Positions 55,157 to 61,143 of a stretch of 64,000 nt of DNA are shown here, piece after piece. Under the pieces are notes generated by a model. The model saw only the letters and a program-made list of their open reading frames with translations. It had not been told where the DNA came from and did no database searches. Where the stretch lies: NCBI GenBank assembly GCA_030041435.1, contig JASHNW010000056.1, positions 1 through 64,000 on the forward strand, given 5' to 3'. The position numbers and the translations under genes were made by a program. The stretch comes from Acidobacteriaceae bacterium. GTDB lineage: Bacteria > Acidobacteriota > Terriglobia > Terriglobales > Acidobacteriaceae. Positions within the stretch are counted from its first letter, which is position 1, and every line of letters begins with the position of its first letter.

Positions 55157-55858
55157 TCAGGCCGGCGTGCTGCCGGCCTGGAACATTTCGAGCAGAATCT
55201 CAGCGGCGCGCTGGGCGTCGAAGGTGCGGAACTGGGGATCCAGTTCAAGCGCCTGGGCGTGGGGCGCCACGCTGCGCAGGGAAGCAAGCGCGGCGGCGGG
55301 AGAGGATTGCGGGACTCCGGTTCCAGGGCCGAGCAGGATGTAATCCACGGGCTGAAACTGCAGCAGGGTGCGGGCGTCGCGGATGAGGCTGGCGGAGTTG
55401 ACCTCGAATCCATGCTGCGTAAGAACGGCACGGATGAAGGCGCCAAGGTCGGGGGAGCGATCGATGACGAGCACGCGGCGCCGCGGGCGGCCGTCCGCCG
55501 GCTGGCAGGGCGCCTGGCTGAGAAACGAGCGTGTCGTCTCGTCTTCTGTGGGATAGGTGCGCAGCAGCGTCTCGAGCCGGGTCATGTGCAGGAGTTCCTG
55601 GAAGTGCTTCGGAGGGGCGGCCAGACGCAGATCGCCGCCGCGTTTACGGAGTGTGCTCATGCAGCGGACCAGCAGCCCCAGGCCGACGCTGTCGATACGA
55701 TTCACATCTTCGACGGCGATCACGATGCGACAGAACTCACGCGCGATGAGTTCGAGGAGCGATTCGAGAGATTTCGTTTCCGGGCCGAGGGTGATCTGGC
55801 CGTGGCAGTGGACGATGCAGACGTTGCCGCAGATACGGGAGTCGAGATGCAGGGGCAT
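55157..55858 (-). CDS. STAS domain fused to a receiver-like domain without phospho-acceptor (copy 2)
   Basis: The 233-residue paralogue of the downstream gene has the same two-domain layout. Its receiver part starts RVLVIDRSPDLGAFIRAVL and again lacks the acceptor Asp (YILLGPGTG). The STAS phosphorylation loop reads RIDSVGLGLLV, so one Ser of the usual D-S-S-G is Val. Both copies end in MFQAG plus a short tail. The two genes arose by tandem duplication and have since diverged. A different partner or phosphorylation behaviour for each copy is inference. Confidence 0.82.
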   Translation of the reverse strand: MPLHLDSRICGNVCIVHCHGQITLGPETKSLESLLELIAREFCRIVIAVEDVNRIDSVGLGLLVRCMSTLRKRGGDLRLAAPPKHFQELLHMTRLETLLRTYPTEDETTRSFLSQAPCQPADGRPRRRVLVIDRSPDLGAFIRAVLTQHGFEVNSASLIRDARTLLQFQPVDYILLGPGTGVPQSSPAAALASLRSVAPHAQALELDPQFRTFDAQRAAEILLEMFQAGSTPA

Positions 55859-55910
55859 GCGTTCCTCGTTTCACGGGAACTGCCGGGGACCCGGAGCGGG
55901 GGGCGATTGC

Positions 55911-55935
55911 CTGAAAAGGTATCACAGGCGGGATA
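55911..55935 (-). promoter_or_regulatory. Element shared upstream of both STAS-receiver genes (copy 2)
   Basis: It matches 55095-55119 at 21 of 25 positions, with core TATCCCGCCTGTG on the minus strand, 53 bases before the start codon of copy 2. Confidence 0.45.
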
Positions 55936-56177
55936 CGGCGCACAGCAGCACATCCGCATGGCGCGCCGGGAGATGGTTGACCTGAAACGGAGGGTGGCGC
56001 GGAACACGAGATCGCAAGGGCGAAAGTACTGTTGCCCGCCCCGAAATGCGGTCTGTACACTGGGTTTCCCCATCCCAGAGCACCGGCGGCTGTAATTTGC
56101 AGCGAGAGTCAGTGGACGATTCGCGGAGGGTCCCGGGCTGTGAGCGCACATCTGCGAGTGGGCATGGCGTACGGAGG

Positions 56178-56300
56178 GCTTAGAGCAGTTTTGGAATACA
56201 CGCAGACTTTTTGAGGCTGGTACAGGGTGACTTTTTCCTGATTAAAAAGCCACTTGAGCCTGTGCCTTCGGTCTACACCAATTCCGAAACTGCTATAGGC
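56178..56300. repeat. Nested palindromic element (MITE-like or structured RNA)
   Basis: AGCAGTTTTGGAAT (56184-56197) pairs with ATTCCGAAACTGCT (56281-56294) through 14 pairs including one G-T. The stem extends outward past one mismatch to 56178/56300. Inside is a second stem, GGTACAGG (56219-56226) with CCTGTGCC (56259-56266), closing over CTTTTT/AAAAAG (56231-56236, 56244-56249). The ends look like terminal inverted repeats of a 123-base element; a folded 5' leader is the alternative. Confidence 0.6.
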
Positions 56301-56337
56301 ACCCGCGGCGCGGTCCAGCCAGAATGAGGGAGAAACG

Positions 56338-58305
56338 ATGAGGGTGCAGCGAAAGGGGCTGAAGCTGGGCGGGCTCGCGTGCCTCCTGCGCAGGCGCGCG
56401 TGGCCTTGTCTGTTGCCCTTCCTCTTCCTCTTTATACCGCCGCTCCTGGCGCAGACCGTGGACCTGACCGGCTGGCACAGCGGTGCGGTGGAGCTGACCA
56501 GCGGCTGGGTAACACAAGCGGGAGATGATCCGGGGTGGGCCTCCTCGGACTTCAACGACAGCGCATGGAAGCCCGTGGAATTGGACGATATGGGGGGTGC
56601 GCAGCCGGGCTGGCGGTGGTTCCGGGTGCACGTGAAGCTGGGAGACGACCATCCGTATGTGCACCTGCTGATCGTGGGTGGCGGCGGCACCTACGAGCTG
56701 CATGTGAACGGGCAGAGGATGGACGGGCCGAAGCTGCTGCCGGAGCTTGGAGTCTCTCGGCCGACGGAGCGAGTGGTCTGGATCGGCGAAGGCGACACGG
56801 ACCTGGAACTGGCGCTGCGGACGCATGCGCCGGTGAGCTACACGGGCTGGCATCTGCCGCTGTTTCTGGATTTCGAGCTGGGAACGCCGGATGCCATCGA
56901 TACCGCGCGGGCCGCGGCGCAGAGCCAGCGCATGTATGCGGCGCTTCCGTCCATTGCCATCAACCTGCTGGTGATCCTGGCGGGCATCTGTGCCTTCGCG
57001 CTGTACCGCAGCCAGAGCACGCATAAGGAATACCGGTGGCTGGGGTTCTACCTGCTGCTGCTGGGGCTTTCCAATCTGCTCTTGTTCTCCGCAACGGACG
57101 GCATTTTGCCGCTCGACTGCAACGACTTGCTGGGCGACCCGCTGATCTATTTCTTCACGATCATGCAGATCGAGTTCACGTTCAGCTTCGTGGGCCAACG
57201 CGTGGGGCGCGTGTGGCGCGCATACGAAGGGCTGCTGGTAGCGATGCTCATCCCCTGCGGCCTGACGGCCGTCGGCATGCTTTCCGCCAGCGTGTACACC
57301 CTGGTGGAAGCCGCAGCGATTTTGCCGGCGGCTCTTCTGCTGCCGGTTCTGCTCACGATTTGGTACCGGCGCGGCAATCGCGAGGCGGGATGGCTGATCG
57401 TGCCCAGTCTCCTGCCCGCCGCTGCCACGGCCATCTTCGACCTGGGCACTACCTCGATTTTTGCCGGCTGGGGGCGGCTGGATTTTCTGGCCAATCCCAT
57501 ACCTGTGGGGCCCATCTCCCTGCAGTTGAGCGATGCCGGGGATTTTCTGTTCGTGCTGGCGATCGGGGTGGTGATGTTCTTCCGCTTTACGCGGGTCAGC
57601 CGCGAGCAGGCACGCTCCGCGGCGGAGCTGGACGCGGCGCGGGAGATGCAGCGGCGCATGGTCCCGGTGCAGCTGCCCGAAGTAGCCGGCTATGCCATCG
57701 AAGCCGCCTATTTTCCCGCCGCGGAAGTGGGTGGCGATTTCTATCAGGTGCTGGGACAGCGCGACGGATCGACCGTCGTGGTGGTAGGCGACGTGAGCGG
57801 CAAAGGGCTGCAGGCCGCCATGACCGGAACGCTGGCGCTGGGCGCGCTGCGCACCCTTGCCGCAGAGGACCTGGGGCCGGCACAGTTGCTGGCCCGGCTG
57901 AACGAGCAGATCGTGTCGACGCAGGAAACCGGGTTCATCACCTGCCTGTGCGTCAGGATCGCGCCAGATGGACGTGTGACCGCCGCCAATGCCGGACACC
58001 TTGTTCCCTACCGCAACGGCGAGGAGATCGAACTGGAGTCGGGCCTGCCGCTGGGCGTTTCGGCGGCGGCACAGTACGGCGAAGGGATGCTCGTGCTCGC
58101 GCCGGGCGATATGCTCACGCTGCTCTCCGACGGGGTGGTCGAGGCGATGACGCCCGGCGGCGAGCTGTTCGGTTTTGCGCGGACCCAGCAGATCAGCCGG
58201 CGGCGCGCACTGGAGATTGCCGATGCGGCCCGCCATTTCGGTCAGCGGGACGACATTACCGTGCTCACACTTACTCTGACGGGCATGGGAGTGGTGCATG
58301 CGTAA
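56338..58305 (+). CDS. Membrane SpoIIE phosphatase with jelly-roll sensor and seven membrane segments
   Basis: The 655-residue protein has a signal peptide or first helix (PFLFLFIPPLLAQ), then a periplasmic domain at about 45-190 that looks like the galactose-binding jelly roll of GH2 and 7TMR sensors: FNDSAWKPVELDD, GWRWFRVHVKLG and YELHVNGQRMDG. Seven hydrophobic helices follow between about 200 and 420. The C-terminal PP2C/SpoIIE domain has REMQRRMVPVQLP, AAEVGGDFYQ, DVSGKGLQAAM, NAGHLVPYR and GQRDDITVL. It should signal by dephosphorylating a STAS protein when an extracellular ligand binds. GGGAG lies five bases before ATG 56338. The stop overlaps the GH8 start by eight bases. Confidence 0.9.
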   Translation: MRVQRKGLKLGGLACLLRRRAWPCLLPFLFLFIPPLLAQTVDLTGWHSGAVELTSGWVTQAGDDPGWASSDFNDSAWKPVELDDMGGAQPGWRWFRVHVKLGDDHPYVHLLIVGGGGTYELHVNGQRMDGPKLLPELGVSRPTERVVWIGEGDTDLELALRTHAPVSYTGWHLPLFLDFELGTPDAIDTARAAAQSQRMYAALPSIAINLLVILAGICAFALYRSQSTHKEYRWLGFYLLLLGLSNLLLFSATDGILPLDCNDLLGDPLIYFFTIMQIEFTFSFVGQRVGRVWRAYEGLLVAMLIPCGLTAVGMLSASVYTLVEAAAILPAALLLPVLLTIWYRRGNREAGWLIVPSLLPAAATAIFDLGTTSIFAGWGRLDFLANPIPVGPISLQLSDAGDFLFVLAIGVVMFFRFTRVSREQARSAAELDAAREMQRRMVPVQLPEVAGYAIEAAYFPAAEVGGDFYQVLGQRDGSTVVVVGDVSGKGLQAAMTGTLALGALRTLAAEDLGPAQLLARLNEQIVSTQETGFITCLCVRIAPDGRVTAANAGHLVPYRNGEEIELESGLPLGVSAAAQYGEGMLVLAPGDMLTLLSDGVVEAMTPGGELFGFARTQQISRRRALEIADAARHFGQRDDITVLTLTLTGMGVVHA

Positions 58306-59590
58306 GGCGGTTTATCTGCTGGTTGTGCTTCTCGGTGGGCTGAGCATAGGGCGGGCGCAAACCGTTCTCGACGATGGCAGCGGCGCCTGGGCGACGGGTA
58401 AGTATCGCGACCTTTTCAAAGAAGACGGGCATTCCGAGAAGCAAATCCGCGCGAAGATCGATGCGGCGTACCAGCAGCTCTTCCACGGCGATCCGCAGAC
58501 GCAGGCAGTGGCGTTTTGGGCGGGGTCGAACGCGAATGGCCCGCTGATGTATCTGACCGACTGGGCCAATCACGACGTGCGCACGGAAGGCATGTCGTAC
58601 GGGATGATCATTTCCGTCGAGTTGAATCACCGGAAGGAATTCGACGCGCTGTGGAACTGGGCCATGACGTACATGTACATCGGCGACCCGAAAGCGCCGA
58701 GTTACGATTACTTCGCGTGGTCGTGCAAGACGAGCGGCACGCACAATTCGGAGGGTGCGGCGCCGGATGGCGAGTCGTATTTTGCGATGGCCCTGCTGTT
58801 TGCCGCGAACCGCTGGCCCGGCGGCGACGGCATCTACGATTACCACGCTGAGGCGGAGAGGCTGCTGACGGCGATGGTGCATCGCGAGGCGATCACCGCG
58901 CCGGGAAAGTATGGGCCGCACGGAGTGGGACCGGAGATGCATCAGGATCCACCGATGATCCTGTTTGTGCCGGAGATCATGCTGCATCCATTTACGGACC
59001 CCTCGTATCATCTGCCTGGGTTTTATGAACTGTGGGCGCGCTGGGGGCCTGCGGAAGACCGCGACTTCTGGGAGCGGGCCGCGGAGGCCAGCCGGGCGTT
59101 CTTCCCCAGGGCGGCGAATGCTGATACCGGCCTTTCTCCGGACTACGCGAACTTCGACGGCACTCCGGTCATTAGTCGCTTCTTGCAATCAAACAAGTTC
59201 GGCTACGATGCGTGGCGCGTGGAGAGTAACTGGTCAGTCGACTGGTCGTGGTGGCGCAAAGCACCGGCGGAGCAAACGCTGAGCGATCGCATTCAGAGGT
59301 TTTTCACGTCGCAGGGGATCGATTCGTACGGGTCCGTCTATACGCTGGACGGCAAACCGCTGGGCTCGACGCCGGGACTGACAAACGAAGGCCATCCCGA
59401 GGGCCTGGTGGGGACGAATGCAGTGGCTGGACTGGCGGCGACGGATCGGGTGCGGGCGCGGTTGTTTACGGAGGCGCTGTGGAACACGCCGATTCCTTCA
59501 GGACAGAGCCGCTACTATGACGGCATGCTGTACCTGATGAGCCTGATGCATGCGGGCGGAGAGTTTCGCATCATTGGGCCGAAGCGGTGA
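58298..59590 (+). CDS. GH8 glycoside hydrolase, reducing-end xylose-releasing exo-oligoxylanase type
   Basis: The 430-residue enzyme has a signal peptide (YLLVVLLGGLSIGRAQT) and the GH8 alpha/alpha barrel. HDVRTEGMSYGMI carries the catalytic acid Glu97 and matches the Rex/endoxylanase subgroup, as do APDGESYFAMALLFAANRW and NGPLMYLTDWA. The subgroup hydrolyses xylo-oligosaccharides or xylan. Chitosanase and cellulase members of GH8 differ in these segments. It overlaps the phosphatase gene by eight bases, so the two are co-expressed; this links the phosphatase sensor to plant-polysaccharide use by inference. Confidence 0.9.
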   Translation: MRKAVYLLVVLLGGLSIGRAQTVLDDGSGAWATGKYRDLFKEDGHSEKQIRAKIDAAYQQLFHGDPQTQAVAFWAGSNANGPLMYLTDWANHDVRTEGMSYGMIISVELNHRKEFDALWNWAMTYMYIGDPKAPSYDYFAWSCKTSGTHNSEGAAPDGESYFAMALLFAANRWPGGDGIYDYHAEAERLLTAMVHREAITAPGKYGPHGVGPEMHQDPPMILFVPEIMLHPFTDPSYHLPGFYELWARWGPAEDRDFWERAAEASRAFFPRAANADTGLSPDYANFDGTPVISRFLQSNKFGYDAWRVESNWSVDWSWWRKAPAEQTLSDRIQRFFTSQGIDSYGSVYTLDGKPLGSTPGLTNEGHPEGLVGTNAVAGLAATDRVRARLFTEALWNTPIPSGQSRYYDGMLYLMSLMHAGGEFRIIGPKR

Positions 59591-59770
59591 GGTCCGACGG
59601 GGACGATTCGTTCAGCTGCGAGCGATAGTGCCTGCGCGCGCGTCCTGTCCCATTGGAGCGAGCCCTACGCCGGTGTGCGCGGTTGAGACAGCCGGTCAGG
59701 CGCAAAGCCTGTATCCAAGAAAACAGGCGCGGTTTGGAGTAGGATTAGCCTCGCGGGAAGAGATTTTGCC

Positions 59771-60289
59771 ATGAAGCATCGTATCGAACGCAGGGCGCCG
59801 CGCCACAACGACGCCGGTTTTACGCTGATGGAACTGCTGATCGTGATCTCGATCATGCTGATCCTGATGCTGATCGCCATTCCCAACATGCTGAACCTAA
59901 AGGCTTCGGCAAATCAGACGTCGGCCATCCAGTCGCTGCGCACCATTCACGAGGCGGAGATTCAGTATCAGACGGAATATCCTGCGAACGGATTTGCCTG
60001 TTCGCTGCCAGCGCTGGGCGGACTCGCCTCGTCGGGAGCGCCGAATGCGCAAGGCGCGCAACTGCTGCAGCCGGACCTGGCCGGCGGACAAAAGTCGGGC
60101 TACACCTTCAACATCACGAACTGCCAGAAGACGACGGTGAATAACCAGGATCAGTACGTGAGCTTCGAGGCCACGGCGGTGCCGCAGGTGGTGGGCAAGA
60201 CGGGGCACGACGGCTTCTGCCTCGACATGAGCGGCGAGATCAAGCGCGATCCCACCGGAGGCACAAACTGCACGGTGCCGATCCAGTAG
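59771..60289 (+). CDS. Type IV prepilin-like / pseudopilin protein
   Basis: The 172-residue protein has a class III leader: a basic N-terminus, then cleavage G16|F17 in AGFTLMELLIVISIMLI with Glu at +5. The C-terminal part is a soluble beta domain with Cys residues (PANGFACSLPALGG and GFCLDMSGEI) that may pair. It could be a pilin or a minor pseudopilin; the size fits a pilin better than GspG. No pilus assembly gene is beside it. A purine-rich site is about ten bases before the ATG. Confidence 0.85.
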   Translation: MKHRIERRAPRHNDAGFTLMELLIVISIMLILMLIAIPNMLNLKASANQTSAIQSLRTIHEAEIQYQTEYPANGFACSLPALGGLASSGAPNAQGAQLLQPDLAGGQKSGYTFNITNCQKTTVNNQDQYVSFEATAVPQVVGKTGHDGFCLDMSGEIKRDPTGGTNCTVPIQ

Positions 60290-60292
60290 CAC

Positions 60293-60327
60293 TAGCGGAT
60301 AGCGGATAGCGAGTAGCCGGTAGCGGG
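60293..60327. repeat. 7-base tandem repeat, five units
   Basis: TAGCGGA, TAGCGGA, TAGCGAG, TAGCCGG and TAGCGGG follow one another without gap just after the prepilin stop. The first four bases TAGC are constant. Confidence 0.75.
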
Positions 60328-60390
60328 CAGCAACAGCGGAGCAAACAGGGATTGCATCAGACAGCGAGAAAAGAAGGATGCCGCCAGAGG

Positions 60391-61056
60391 GTGCTGAACC
60401 GCTGGCGGCTTTTGCTTGTGGCGGCGTGCGTGGCCTGCGCGGGCCTGCCGGCGCGGGCGCAGGCTGCCGAATCTATGACAGCGAGGGAGCTGGCGGGGCG
60501 GATTGACCGGCATTACAACGCTCTCCATTCGCTCTCTGTCCACTTTGTGCAGCGGTATGCCGGCATGGGGATGGACCGCAAGGAATCGGGGGTTCTGCTG
60601 CTGAAGAAGCCGGGAAGGATGCGGTGGACGTATACGGATCCCGACGGCAAGCTGTTCGTCATGGACGGACACAACGCGTATTTCTACTCGCCGGGCGAAA
60701 CGGAAGCGCAGGAAGTGGACGAGAAGAAGCTCGACGACCTGCGTTCGCCGCTGCGATTCCTGCTGGGCCATACGGAGCTGGAGAAGGAGCTGCAGGGCCT
60801 GAGGATGGTTGCGGACGAAAATGGAGTGTATACGCTGACGGGCGTGCCAAAGGGGCTGGAGCAGCGGGTGAGCGCGCTGAAAATTACGGCGGCGCCTGAC
60901 GGGACGATCCGGTCCATGGAGATCGACGAGACGGACGGCGTGACGAACAGCTTCGACCTGAGTGGGGAGCTGGCGAACGCACCGGCTCCGAATTCGGCTT
61001 TCGTGTTCACGCCGCCGCCCGGCGTGCATGTGGTGACAGGCGAACCGCCGGTGTAG
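60391..61056 (+). CDS. LolA-like outer-membrane lipoprotein carrier
   Basis: The product of about 221 residues has a signal peptide (RWRLLLVAACVACAGLPARA) and a LolA-type half-barrel: LHSLSVHFVQRYAG, SGVLLLKKPGRMRWTYTDPDG and FVMDGHNAYFYSPGE. LolA shuttles lipoproteins from the inner to the outer membrane. GTG 60391 gives a compact signal peptide; TTG 60352 with GGAG ten bases upstream is an alternative. No lolB or lolCDE gene is here, as is usual in acidobacteria. Confidence 0.82.
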   Translation: MLNRWRLLLVAACVACAGLPARAQAAESMTARELAGRIDRHYNALHSLSVHFVQRYAGMGMDRKESGVLLLKKPGRMRWTYTDPDGKLFVMDGHNAYFYSPGETEAQEVDEKKLDDLRSPLRFLLGHTELEKELQGLRMVADENGVYTLTGVPKGLEQRVSALKITAAPDGTIRSMEIDETDGVTNSFDLSGELANAPAPNSAFVFTPPPGVHVVTGEPPV

Positions 61057-61130
61057 CCGGCGCTCGCACCTTCCCCCTGCGGGCGACGTAACGGGCCGAA
61101 TACTGGGTGTGTATTGGCGCGGAATGCGCC

Positions 61131-61136
61131 TATAAT
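61131..61136 (+). promoter_or_regulatory. -10 element predicting a leaderless kinase mRNA
   Basis: A perfect TATAAT at 61131-61136 places the transcription start at about 61143-61144, the first base of ATG 61144. The -35 match is weak. Confidence 0.5.
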
Positions 61137-61143
61137 CTGCCAG

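Larger units (their letters stand above)
55859..56337. other. 479-base divergent intergenic region
   Basis: It holds the second shared upstream element (55911-55935, for the minus strand) and the nested palindrome at 56178-56300. The stretch from about 55940 to 56177 shows no gene. No good sigma-70 promoter was found for the downstream phosphatase gene. Confidence 0.5.

Noticed and set aside
56293-58299. Minus-strand open frame of 668 codons opposite the sensor phosphatase
   Set aside because: No domain, Gln/Arg/His-rich composition, and the plus strand has a SpoIIE domain with metal-site residues.
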